Assembly (NCBI GenBank): GCA_014526335.1
Contig: JACTAT010000009.1
Span: 186,001 to 250,000, forward strand
DNA: 64,000 nt
DNA from: Chrysaora quinquecirrha
Taxonomy: Eukaryota > Cnidaria > Scyphozoa > Semaeostomeae > Pelagiidae
Direction of reading: 5' to 3'
Part shown: one piece after another, positions 21,976 to 34,463 of the stretch
How the letters are laid out: the number at the start of each line of letters is the position of its first letter
How positions within the stretch are numbered: the stretch's first letter is position 1
Position numbers and translations under genes: made by a program
Notes under the pieces: generated by a model
What the model was told of the DNA's origin: nothing
Seen by the model: only the letters and a program-made list of their open reading frames with translations
The model's database searches: none

Positions 21976-23917
21976 TACTTTTTATTGGAATCAGCTCTAC
22001 TACGTGTAACAACTAACTGATGATTCTGATGACGATGAGGCTGAAAACAGTCCAACGCATTCCCTTTCATATTTCAAAAAAATGTAAAAAATTGCCTAGA
22101 AAGTCTAAACATTAGATTTTACTATATACGCTATTGTATTTCATTTTGTATATACTTTGCCACAGGCCCCCATAAGGTAGTGATTTGAAACTCAGGGGGG
22201 TAGCCGAACAAAAATGATTAAAATAAAATGAAGAGGGTTAACAGTGTAAGAAATAGAGCTTGCATATCAGAGACAAGATTAATGAGCCCCATAAGCGTGC
22301 ACAAGACAGAATTCTTGGTAGCTTTTCCTGTGTCTTAAGTACAGATGATGAACATTGATATCAGGAGCAACCAGAAATCTGTGCAAGATATCGAGAGTTT
22401 TCATACATTCATGCATGAAGCCATTAAACGTCAGAGAAGGCAGAAAGGTATTAAAGTCATCGAGGAATTCATGTTAAACGGTTATCAAGATATCGAGGTT
22501 AAACTGCACAATGTAATTTTATAAATGAGTAGTAAGTAATGGACATGAGAACTCACCGTTCTGAGAAAGAATCTTCTAACGGACAGAAGGGACTTCTTCT
22601 TCAGCTAACAGAAGACAGGGCTGTTGTTGCTGCTGCTTCTTCTTCTTCCACTTCTTCTTCTTCTTCCTCTTCGTGTTCTTCTTCTTCGATAGGCTGATAG
22701 CAAAACGAGCTCTTGTGTCTGGCAACGGAGCACCCAAGACCTTCTTTGATTTACAGGCAGCAGAGTTCCTTTCAGCTGTAAAGCTGTAAGGAGTTCTTCT
22801 TCAGCGCGCTCAAAGTCGAATGCTTCTTCACTTAACATCTGACATTGTAGATAACTCTATATATGCAATGTTATGTTGATTCACACCCACGCAAAGCTGA
22901 TTATACTTTTGATTACGAAAACACAGCAATCTTCTGATGATCAGCAAAGCTGTGACCAGATGTACTAGAAGTCGAGTCTTCTATTATTCATGCCATTCGA
23001 CTTTTTGATGAATCTCTCTAAAGATAGGTGCTAAGAAAGCTCTTAAGAAAGGTTATTATGAGAGTATTTACGTAGATCATCGCCAAACATGACAAATAAA
23101 GCAAAATTATATAGTTATTATAGCAAATAGATGTATTTTATCATCATCTACAAGGCTTTATACAATTACAGTGTAACAACTAATTCTGGGATTACTTCGT
23201 AGACTTTGCTTCAGTAAAAACCTGCACATAAGAATCTTCATTTATTAAGAACCTATAGCCTGAAATTATAACTATGACAAAAAGCTACCTATTTTCCTTT
23301 ATCTATATAAAATATTTAACCAGGAGATTCAAAAATATAGATTCATCATTGAACGTTTCGATCTTATGATCTTCTTCAGCAAAACTCTGTATGAAATTAT
23401 ATAATTGAAATTAGCCTGAAATTATATATTTTCTACCCATTAATTAAGAAGCATTTTAGACTGGTATCCATAAAGAGGTTCTTAATTAAGGGGACTCCGA
23501 ACACTCACTGGGGTTTAAATGCAACTATAGCTCTGGGGTTAACCTCTTCCATGGGCTCAAAAAGCGTTGCATTCAGAACATTGAGAAGCAGGGACCTGCT
23601 AAGCTGCTTAATTTGAAACATGCTTTATTTTTCCTTTTAATTGCTTTAGACTGTCTTTTAAGAGCATCTTGGTTATGGTACACACACCATTACGTAAGAA
23701 CCTAAACAGGCTGTGTTGAAAAGTTAAGGTTCTTTTTACCGTATATAGTAGGCGCTATGTGGATTTTTGATTCGCTTTCTTCTTATTCTGTTCATAAGCA
23801 GTTCATGCGTTTACTCTTTAGAGGTGTATTAACTAACGTAGATCTATCGAGTAAGCCTATATTAGTTAACTAACATGACAAATATAAAGTCGCCATTCAT
23901 GAAAAATATATATACAT

Positions 23918-24065
23918 ATGTATAGAGCTGAAGAAGGCTCAACATAACCGAAACACGAAAAAGTCAAAACGGGAGAAGAGCTTTTTGTTGTATTACTTGG
24001 GGAGTTACTCAGCGATTTCACTGAACTCTATAGCTGAGTGGAAACATCGTTGGCTCTCTGATCAT
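23918..24065 (+). repeat. SINE-like unit with tRNA-type head, copy 1
   Basis: 'GAAGAAGGCTCAACATAACC..GAAACAC' followed ~70 bases later by 'CTCTATAGCTGAGTGGAAAC' and 'TTGGCTCTCTGATCATGCAG'. The same order recurs at 40068-40260, where a B-box-like GGTTTGAATCCGA follows. Probably Pol III-derived. Confidence 0.55.
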
Positions 24066-24879
24066 GCAGCCTTGGTGTTCTTACTGTGATATTCCACTTT
24101 TGGAAAATCTAAGTTAACTATAGCATATACGTTAATTAAGTTTGTTTCTGTCGTGTAAGTTTTCAGAAGGGCAGTAAAGATGACACGAAAATACCATAGA
24201 TATTGGTTTGAGTACATAGTAATTTTTGGTGGCGAAAAGCATCTCCTCTCAATCAATCACTGATATGAATACATAGAAAGAGCAACAATTAATTGAAGTT
24301 TTCATAAATGAAAGTTGCCGCTTACTTAAAAAGATGTGTTAACTTAGCATCGAGAACTAGACAGAACGAGGCATTGAGGGATGAAAGGATCGCAAGTGTA
24401 GAAAGCTTCAAGCTGGAAAGAATACCATAAAAGGGGATGAATGAGTAACCTGTAGTCGAAGACGCCTTAGGCAGAATCTTAATAAGACAGAACTTTCTTG
24501 AAAACGTAGTTTCAGTAGCGAAAGTTGCTTAAAAGATCTCCATGCAGGTTCTTATGAATTGGCTTCTTAGAAAAACTTTATAGATGTGTTGTGTACATGA
24601 TCATGCAGATGCTTGACATTTGCGTAGCAGCAGTAAACAGATGCTCTTAAGCGGTTTATAGAAGCATTAAAAACTAATGAATTTTGAAAAGCAGATCAAA
24701 GTTATGTCTTCGTTTTTAGAGTGATGCAAATCTTTTGGAAATCTTCACTCACAACAACCTGACAGCATGACAAAGAATTTTTTAGTAACAGATTAGGGGT
24801 TCTGTATTCTGGTGCAAGTCACTGAACCAGTAGCTTGGTGCTCAGTAAAGATGAGGGAAAGCCCAACTATGAATTATAA

Positions 24880-25275
24880 GTACTAGAATAGGAAAACTCA
24901 AAAAAGAAAGGCAAAACCTAACTGCCAAAATAAAAGTTAGGATTATTTGGGGTTGAGAGTGGGTGTGATGGTTTGCATGGTAGCTATGAACACATAGTGT
25001 AGACACGGCTGTACTGTACTACAAGAATTATTCGGGAATACCACCCACCACGTATTATGTTTCAACTTCAACTGCACAGCAACTGCCCAGCTATACATAG
25101 TAAGTTCTAGTTTAGGATAACTCAAAAAGAAAGACAGAACTGAACTGATCAAAGAAATTTGAATTATTTGGGTTTGAGAGTGGGTGTGACGGTTCGGGTA
25201 CTCATACTGTACGGCTGCTAGAAGAATGACCTGAAAACACCAACCCACGTACTATATTTCAACTTTAACTGCACA
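24880..25275. repeat. Diverged ~195-base tandem duplication
   Basis: Two direct copies, about 24880-25085 and 25098-25275. Shared words include TTTGAGAGTGGGTGTGA.GGTT (one base differs), 'ATTATTTGGG', 'CCACGTA.TAT.TTTCAACTT' and 'AACTGCACAGC'. No coding potential. Confidence 0.7.
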
Positions 25276-25872
25276 GCGACTTGGAGTTTTCATTTTCAAG
25301 ACGTTCATCGTCATTTATTATTGTTCAAAGGAAATTAAAATAAGTCAAATTAAATAACTAGAATTTAACAAACAAATTCGAATCCTTAATGCAAATGAAC
25401 TTGAAAATTATATAAACAAATCCAAAACAGTAAGAAATTAAGAATTTCAGATTAAGCTTTGATTGTGAAATTGAATTAATCTAGTTGAAAACGTGTGTTT
25501 TTGTGGATAAATCATTTATGAAGGTTGAAGAGCAGCTGGATTATTTTAGATCGGGAAATTTGCTAAGAAAGCTGCTCAAACGCAATTTGATTAAGCCATT
25601 AAAGGAATTTTAATGAGCGACAATGTTACTACTTGTTCGCTTGAAAATTGTCTTAAAAAGATTATATCCTGAATTTGTGTGATTTCTCGTGAATTTCTCA
25701 CGTAAATGACGCTCTTAGTATAATTTAGGCAATAATGAATAAGAGAGAATTGCATATCTAATTTTAGACAACATAGGCAGCCCCTCAGTCCTATCTTCCT
25801 TATAGGCCATATGCGAAATGATGGTTAGCAGCGATGGTCCCCAGTAGTAAGATTAAGATGGGCAAATTGAGC

Positions 25873-25985
25873 GCCCGGGGGTACTTCAATTGTTCAATAT
25901 ACTAGACTTGCCCCCCAAATAGGTTAAATTTTCAGATAAAATTCCCCTACTACCAAAATTTCCCTTTTACGAAAATTTCCCGTAG
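25873..25985. repeat. M5 fragment
   Basis: CCCGGGGGTACTTCAATTGT and 'ATACTAGACTTGCCCCCCAAAT' match the left end of the M5 repeats at 16922 and 47838. It breaks off where a tRNA-like sequence begins. Confidence 0.65.
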
Positions 25986-26062
25986 AGGTGGTGTGGTCAA
26001 GCCGTTCGGCTCACGATTGTGAGGTCGTGGGTTCGAATCTCGTCTGGACCACTTTCACAAGT
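25986..26062 (+). repeat. tRNA-like SINE head
   Basis: GTGGTGTGGTCAAGCCG resembles an A box and GGTTCGAATCTCG a B box. A CACGA/TCGTG stem encloses TTGTGAGG where an anticodon loop would be, but this loop is 8 bases and the acceptor stem GTGGTGT/GGACCAC has a G:G mismatch. I call it a tRNA-derived SINE promoter, not a functional tRNA. Confidence 0.55.
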
Positions 26063-26210
26063 CTATAGTCAACTCAGCTCGGTAAATGAGTACCCAGGGT
26101 ATTCGTTTAGGGTACTGTTGGTATTTGTTAAAGAATATCAGCACAAGTTGCAGGTCCAAATCAGCTAGCTAGATAGCTGCCAGAACCCCCAGCCTGCTTT
26201 AACAAACAAA

Positions 26211-26212
26211 GA

Positions 26213-26248
<36 letters not shown>

Positions 26249-26249
26249 A
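26211..26249. repeat. (TTGC)n microsatellite
   Basis: Nine tandem TTGC units, almost uninterrupted. Confidence 0.95.
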
Positions 26250-26462
26250 ACAAATGGGTTTGTTGACTATAGTTTTTGAATTTAGAGTCAATTAAATGAT
26301 GTAAATCAGTTAGATGCGTTTTAGTTGAGAGCGTAAGAGCGTCTGGCAAATGGTTGAAAGAAAGAAGAATGAAATAGAAGAGAAAGATGAATAAGCCTTT
26401 GGTAAATGGCTTATTCCGTAAACAGTAGCTGGATAGCAGCTAGCTGATTGCTATGCAGCCAT

Positions 26463-26850
26463 GTGGGGTGGGGGGGGGGGGTTCTTGGCTAAGTTTTGAG
26501 TACAGCATGACGCCAGCATATTGAAAATGGTACCGTTTGGTGGACTAATTTTTGCGAGAAAATTGTACCAATGGTTAGATCAGTTTCTACCAAAATGATA
26601 GCAAATACGCGCGAGATGTTTGGCCCTAAGTCAGAAATTTTGAAGGTCGACTTGTCTCTTTTACCCGGCTCTTTTAAAAATGGGTAAGATGAAATTTCCC
26701 GAGCTGAAAGCATGACAATTCCGTAGACCAATATTGCCAAATTTAGTACCTTTGGTTTACCAAAATTGCAAAAAAGTATACCCTTTCTAGACAAGAAGGC
26801 CGAAAAAGTATACCCTGTAGCGCCTTTATTATGGAAGAGACCCTCCGAGT
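26463..26850. repeat. M6 interspersed repeat, copy 2 (inverted)
   Basis: Begins with a G-run and GTTCTTGGCTAAGTTTTGAG and ends with 'AAGTATACCCTGTAGCGCC', the complement of copies 3088-3483 and 50316-50740. It lies just downstream of NME7 and supplies an AATAAA on the minus strand at 26825-26830, 235 bases past the NME7 stop, which could serve as its poly(A) signal. Confidence 0.7.
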
Positions 26851-27064
26851 ATACAGCGTCAAGACATTTCAGCTCACTAGCCAAAGGCATAGCAAAAAAC
26901 TTGAATCTAACGTTTCCTTGCCAAACAAAATGCAATTTGTGTGGAAATTGAATAAACAAGAATGAGCTATTAGTGTGCCAGAAAGTGTTTTTCAAAACGG
27001 TGCTATTTACAAGATTATGTACACATTTCAAGAAACAGTAACTCACGGTATCGTCCATTGTAAT

Positions 27065-30000
27065 CTATTCAAGAATTTTGAAGAAATATTCAACCTAAAA
27101 TGAAAAAAAATTAGCATATGTCAGACCAATAACAGAACAAATATACTCTTTCTTATAAGGCTAATTTAAAAAGAGCACGGAGGCTAAATTTGCTCAAAAC
27201 GCCTAAGTGCAACTCAGGAATAATTCAAGGTTGTGAGTGAAAATAAGATTCAAACAGAAACAAAAGCAGAACAAAAACATTTTAGGGCTGATATAGGCAT
27301 GCATGGTGCAATCCTTCCAAATACCCCCTCAATAGCCTCTAGTGGGTAAATAAAGTATTTTTCAATTAGAATAGGTGCAATTTGGGAGAGAAATTTACCC
27401 TCGAAAAATGGCCCAAAAGGCAAGTCTATAGCTTTGCCGAATGGGTAAAAATCTGCAGAAATCAGGGGCTTTGAAAATTCTAATTTTTCTTAAGAAAATA
27501 GCTAAGCAATCCTTCGGATGCCCCCTGAATAGCCTTAAGGGGCAAATAACGTATCTTACAGACAGAATAGGTGCAATTTTGGAGAAAAAATTACCATGGA
27601 AAAATGGCAAAAAAGGCAAGTCTATAAGCCTTGTCGACCAAGGCCAAAATCGACCTTGGCCAAAATCGACTTAGCATCGAGGCTCAAGCAACATTTTCTA
27701 AAACGTTGCCTGCTACATACATTTTACTGGATTTGATACTTATAGTTACAAATTATGTAGTGATCAATATAAATTAAAATTAAGATTACAACTTAAAATT
27801 TCATGTAGCAGCAAAGGTGACTAATATCGTTGAAGTAAATTTATAGCTGTTCCATTTGAAAGGTTCGAGACATTTATACTGCAGTAAATTTCACAGACAA
27901 AATGAATGTCTAGATTACAGAAATTAAAAGTATTTAACTAGTATATCATCTTGATATGATCAGCAAATATAGACAGTTTAAAAGCTTTAAACGTACAGAA
28001 CTAGATGAATTAGAAATATTAGCCGAAAAGATAGTAATATATTAAGTACATAGAGTTTTAAGTAACTTACCTCAAGAGGACCGTCATCAGGAAGATCTGT
28101 GCAATGGACAGCGTTTTTTATTTTATCTCTACCAAATCGAGCTCGCAAAGTCTTTGGACGCAAGTGTCGTGCGATTTCCTAAAATAAAGATTTCATACAA
28201 TAAAGGTTTGGGTAAATGTATAGATTTTGTAGCAGGCAATGAGCATTGCATACTTTTTATAATACCAACATATACAAAGGAAAACGAAGGAGACGACGAC
28301 AGAAGAAGAAGAAGAAGAAGAAGAGAAGGGAGAATAACGAGAAGAAGAAAGAAGAAGAAGAAGAAAAATACAGAGAAGAAAAAGACAAAAAGAAAAAACA
28401 GAGAAGAATTAAAAAGAAAAAGAAGACGACAAAGGAGAAGAAGAAGACGAACAGGAAGAGGAAGAAGATGAAGAGAGTGGAGGAAGCTGAAGAAGACAAA
28501 AATAAAAAGGAAAATAATAAGGGAAGGGAAAAGGAGAAGGAGAGCAAAATAAAAAGGGAAACAGTAAGGCAAATATTAGAGAAATGAAAATGAAGACGCA
28601 GATATTGTGAAATTACCGAGCGAAGAAGGAGGAGAAGAAGAAAGATTAGAAAAACGAAAAAAGGCGAAAGGAGGAAACACATGATAAGAAGATGAGGAAA
28701 TAGAAGCAATGGGCAAAGAAGGAAGCAGAAAATGAGAAGAAACTAGAAGAAAAGGAGCAGCAAATAGATAAATAAGAAAAAAAGAAGAGAGAGAGCAAAT
28801 TAAATGAGAAAAGGAATCGAAGAAAAGAAGAAAACGAAGAAAAATAATAAGAAAAAGAATATGAAAAGAAAAAGAAGGAAAAGAAAAGTAGGAAGCAGAA
28901 TAAGAGAAAAGATAAGAAGAAAAGGAAGATGAAGAATATGAAGAAAAAGAAATCTGGAAGGAAATAGAAGGGAAGAGGAAAAGAAGAAGAAGAAAAGAAC
29001 GCGATGAATAAGCAAAGGAAGATAGCGAGGAAAAAAATAAACATGTTCAATAAGGAATCGTCAACAAATCAGAGACCAAACTAATAGAGTTGATCAGAAA
29101 TGAAGAGAACAACGAAGATTCTCTTTGTCTAGGCAGAAATTGTACTTGCAAAATGTTAAAAATGATCTGTTCGAGTGAATTTTATCTGCCAAGATGTTAG
29201 AAAACACAATAAAATTGTGTATAATCGGGCATCGGAGAGTATTTGGGGGAGTAAGTTAAAGGAAGTTACTTGTAGAGCGAATTTCAAGCTGCATGTTACA
29301 CTACATACCGGATCAGCTGGTCCTACAAATTCCCTAAATGCTTGAGGCTCTTCGGGATAACAGATTTCCATTGCGATGCAGGATCCACTGCATAGTTCGT
29401 TAACCATTGCCTGATAGTAACAAAAAGAAGAATGGATCAAACTAAATGCAACAATGCATATATCAAACATAACACATGCTATTTATGTAGCCTAAAGATC
29501 TCATTTTTGGTTGATAATATTTGGGAAACGCCACAACAGCTTAATCTGCAAAGCAGTAAAGGTGCTTGCATCATTTGCTTTAGCCGTTTCTTTCAAAAAA
29601 GGGAACAACAGAAGTGTTGTTATAGCCTATGAAATATTCATGTTTGCTATATCTTAGATAAAAAAACAGTAGCCATTTCTTAGATCAAGATCATGAGTAG
29701 TCATGCACCCTGACCACACTGAGCTTCTGACACCACGAGTCAGCTGGATTACACCACGACGCCACAGCACCTTCAAAAATGTTTTACGGTGGGGGCTTAT
29801 TCGAGGGTAGGGTTTATCCGAGGGGAAATCTTATTTTAAAGTTCAGTGGTTCCAGTGGGTTGTTGAAAGAATAGCAGAGAGAAAAATCTGTACCGTTTTA
29901 AATAGCCGATCAGTGGACGCGATCCCTAAGCAAGCCTCGATCGAATTTCCTCTTGCTTATAAAAAAACCAATGTAGCCTTTGGAAAAGATGCAATTACAG

Positions 30001-33000
30001 ATGCAAGTCTGTTAACATAGCTCTGGCAAACAGAGAAGATTGTGCGCGAGGTTTTTGAATTCATTAGCAATACTTAATGCCGTGACGTTTATAATGAAGC
30101 AGCTAATGTGCTACCAACAAATTCAGACTTTTCTGTTGCATGCTTATTTGTTTCATAACAATTCTTTCCATCATTTAGGAAAAAAACAATCTACTTACAC
30201 CGTACTCATTCACGACACCTTTATAGATTTCAAGAAATTCCTCCGCATTTGCTTTTTCTAAACGGAACATCTGCAAAGCACTGATTTCAAATTCAGAATT
30301 CATTATTGAGGTGATGATTTTTCCGGCTAATCCATCTACTATTGCGTGTGGTTTGATTATACAAAGCGTACTTTTCTCAAATCTGGTTGTACCATGTCTC
30401 TTCTTGGTGCTAAAGAAAAAATCTGCTTCCTACAGGGAGAAAAAGATGTGAAATAGTAATTAGAATGTGGCAAATCGATGTATAATTAGTCATTCCTTCC
30501 TTAAATCCCCGTCATTGCTACGGGGACGCTTACGATAATATATGGGAACATACTTTCAAGTATGTAGACTTGTCACCCGCAGAATTTGTGTCTTATTATT
30601 CGCAGAATTGCAAAAACAGTAGGTTTGGCAGATTCGAGTACTTCTAAACCATTTATTCTAAAAGCCAGAAGGTTTGGGCATCTTTGCAGAAATTCTCATT
30701 GTTGTTTTGGCTTTTAGAATGGTGACTTCGAGATGACATCGAGCCACCGTTTCAATGAAATAAAAGCTTGCAATAGAGGCGAGATAGATAAATGCCTATA
30801 CCATAAATCTTCGAATTGGTCCCCCTCGAATAAGCCCTCCCCTCGAATTAGCCCCCACTCTAGAGCGAGAAATTGTTAATGACCCTCTCCTTGAAAAAGT
30901 CCCCACCCCTGACATGTTGGTGTTGGCCTTTTGCGTCCATATTGGTACTTAATCGAAATATGACAGAAAAATGCATACTTTTAGTCGATGATGAATCACA
31001 CTTTTGTGAATAATTTTAAAAGCACCCCTCGTTTAAGCCCCCATCTCAAATAAGCCCCCCTCCAAAATAATGGAAAATATTTAAGCCCCCAGGGGGCTAA
31101 TTCAAGGTTTTACGGTATACTACAAGAATCCTCCATCAAACATCAAACTGAGAGAACCCCAAATCAAAAACACTCTAAAAACGAGCCAACGAGCAATTGC
31201 GTTCGTGCAACGGAACCTGTTTGTTAACCATTATTAGAAATAACGCAAGAGAAATATTAAACGAAGAAAAAACTCACTCGTCTTGAAGACTCGTCAGAGT
31301 CGGATCCATGGCAGGCATTTCTGGTTCCATCTGAAAAGAAAACGTTTACAGCTCAATTGAAATCATCTAACAAAAAAAGGGTTAAATGAAGTGTAAGCAG
31401 AATGGTGAACTACTGAACAATACACCAGTGGTTGCAAAACGTTTCACAGGTGTGCAGAAATTTTTCCACAGAATTTGCTGAGATACTGAAGTACCATAAA
31501 AATTATGGAAAGAATAGTTCCTCTATAAAGTAAGTATAGTTACTCTATAAAAATAGCATTAATATTTAGTCCCCCCGTCGCCCCGCCCTCTGCCCTTTGG
31601 GGCTAAACTATTTCCAACAAAACTGGTTTCTTGTGCTTTTTCATGCTAAAAAACTGGGGCAACTAAGGTCAAGTTATATTCCTTTCACAACAAAAACAAT
31701 GTGAATGCTTGGCGTCTCAGTAGTGGGAGAACAGGTTGAGACTTCGAGCCTGGCTGGGAAACTATCGTTGCTGGGCTGGAACCCTGACCAAACTGAGCCT
31801 CTGACACCACGAGACAGCTGGGTAACACCACGATGCCACAGCACCTGGGAATATTATTGGGTCCTTGAAATCAGAAATTTTTCCACCCAACTTTAAATAC
31901 AAAAGGCTTAAAAGCAAAGGAAACTGGTGAATCGGTTAACCAGCAAAAGGAAGACATATTACCTGAACCAAACAGAGCACGAATAGAGCCTGGTGCTTCT
32001 TCTCTGGCTTTCATTGTATTCGTTGGTCCTAAGATATTGAAATGCAAGAAAGATTTGAGGGCAAAATAATTTATAGAATTTAGAAGAAATGCCTTAAGGT
32101 AAGATCAATCAATGCGTCCTGCAAATCGTATATACTATGAACCCCCCTGTTTGTATCAATTTTCGTTGAGTGTATAGTGGCCTCTGTGGTACACTGGTTA
32201 GTCCACAGGACTCAAAACGAAAATTTTGTTGACTTGAGCAACGATTTTGAACGTGTGATTGCAGGGGTAAAAACCTTGGAAAAGTTGTGAACACACGCGT
32301 GCCTCTCTCTACCCAGGATTATAAATGGATGCCTGGTCGGTAGTAAGTGGCTGCACCCTGCTATATGCTAAATGCACCCATACCAGGGGTAAAATGTAAA
32401 GTCGACCAAGTAGTCCTACAATCTTGGACAAAGTTAGGGACAATTTTACGAAAATTGAGTCTCTCTGGTCGTGTTTGGACCCCTTCCCCGAATGTCAATG
32501 TTGCAGACTCTGAAGACTTTTTGCGTCTGGTTCCAGTATTTTCAAATGAAAACAATAATGACTTTCGGGGAGGGGTATCTACTAATAAGTTAAGCATTCA
32601 TTACCCAAAGAAGAAAATGCACTCTGACATTGCTAGTGTCTCCTGACTTTTGTCCTGTCCTTGACATTGCGATAAACAGCGGAAAAATTTTCAGGCATAT
32701 TTAAAAGCTTTTTCGTCTGACACTCCTCAGAGTATGAACGTCAGAAACAGACCGAAACAATAGACTAAAGCGGAATGTATACCCAGACGCGACTCGAAAC
32801 GCACCTATCGGAAAGAGAAGCTGAATTGGCATTGCGTTTTAAACACCAATCAGCTAGCCGGATACAGCGGGGTAATGTTTTGTACTACTCAAAACAATAA
32901 ATAAATACGTAGGTACCTAACAAAGATCTCCATTTCTTTACTGCATTTTTGGACATCAGCTCCATTGCCAAAATTGGACCACTAGTCATAAAATCAAGAA

Positions 33001-33871
33001 GTCCCCTAATTGAATAAAAAGCTAAATTTTTCATTTATGCAAACTACAAATTAAACTTTCCCTTAATAAAACTTTTCAACAAAAGCCCTTTTTTAATTTC
33101 TTAAGTTCTCCAACTAGATAATTTTACAAACTTCGAGACTAGAACCAAAGAAATTGAAGGTACTATGACACTGTGGTCTAATCCAGCTAACACATGGTTT
33201 GTCATGAGCTCCCTGAGGTCGACATTTGAGCCCAGCCACGGTAGTGCACAGCAAGGATCAAGGTCATGCTAGTTCACCTACTTTTAAAATCCTAGCGACT
33301 TGCAATAAGTACCCCTGTTCACTTCCTGTTCACCTACAACCGAATCATTGGCGAAGATACAAATTTCTCTTTCCCCTCACAATTCAAATTTCATGAGGTA
33401 ACCGTTTGTAAAATTTAAGGGACTTAACCATAAAAATCGTTTGGGGTGAACACTTGCGTTATAGCAATAGCAAAAATTAGAATACAAGGAGAAAGCACAA
33501 TACGTGAATCACATTATTGTAGCAAATAAGACAGCATGGCTAATTAAGCACACTTACTCGAAGAATGCTTTTCCTGTGTGCTCGGCATAGAAATCAGCCG
33601 CTTCTGGTCTAAAATAGAAAATAAAGTTTTACTTAATAAACTTTTTACTTACGCAGTAAGTTAGTTAGATAGATCGATAACTAGTTAGTTAGATAGTTAG
33701 TTATTAAGTTAGTTACCTAGCTAGTAAATTAGTTGGCAAGTCGTAAAATTAATCAACTAGTGAAATTGCTAGTTTACTAGATAGTTAGTGACTAAGTTAC
33801 TCAGTTACGCACTTAGTTAGCTAGCTAGTTAGCTTGTTGGTTAGTTAGTTAGTTTTTAAGTTAGTTAGTAG

Positions 33872-33912
<41 letters not shown>

Positions 33913-33913
33913 C

Positions 33914-33968
<55 letters not shown>

Positions 33969-34001
33969 CTGAGTAGTTAGTAAGCTAAGTAATTAGTAAG
34001 C

Positions 34002-34051
<50 letters not shown>

Positions 34052-34074
34052 ATTAGCTGTTTCGCTACTTAGTA

Positions 34075-34128
<54 letters not shown>

Positions 34129-34402
34129 ATAGTTGGTCAGTTAGGTTAGTTAGTTAGTTAGTTAATTGTTAGTTAGTTAGTTTGTTTGTTATTTAGTTAG
34201 TTAGTTTAGTTAGCTACTTAGTTAGTTCGTTACTTAGTTAGTTAGTTAATTAGTTTGTTTGTTACTGTTAGTTAGTTAGTTTGTTAGTTATCTAGTTAGC
34301 TCGTTCGTTAATTAGTTAGTCGGTGAATATCATAGTTAATCAATTAGATAATTTGTTAGTTTGCAAGATAGTTAGTGACTCAGTTACGTACTTAGTTGGT
34401 TT

Positions 34403-34463
<61 letters not shown>

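Larger units (their letters stand above)
21976..25870. other. Intergenic, gene-poor
   Basis: No gene supported. It contains a CTT-rich tract (about 22625-22690), a SINE-like unit (23918-24065) and a diverged tandem duplication (24880-25275). The frame at 22605-22838 on the minus strand ends in an Arg/Ser run created by the CTT tract and is not called. Around 23210-23470 'AGCCTGAAATTATA' occurs twice. The rest is featureless A+T-rich sequence. Confidence 0.5.

Noticed and set aside
22605..22838. 77-codon minus-strand frame starting MLSEEAFDFERAEEELL
   Set aside because: The first part looks protein-like but it runs into an Arg/Ser stretch from a CTT microsatellite, and I see no supporting exon.
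25986..26062. Functional tRNA (His-like GTG loop)
   Set aside because: Eight-base anticodon loop, mismatch in the acceptor stem and attachment to a repeat fragment point to a SINE head.
26489..27058. 189-codon minus-strand frame starting MDDTVSYCFLK
   Set aside because: It lies across the M6 repeat downstream of NME7. Its first part is unrelated to NME7, whose last exon is 27065-27094 in another frame.
28129..29050. Several 70-150 codon frames rich in Lys/Glu/Arg (+) or Leu/Phe/Ser (-)
   Set aside because: They are translations of the homopurine tract within an NME7 intron. Only the exon at 28071-28178 is real.
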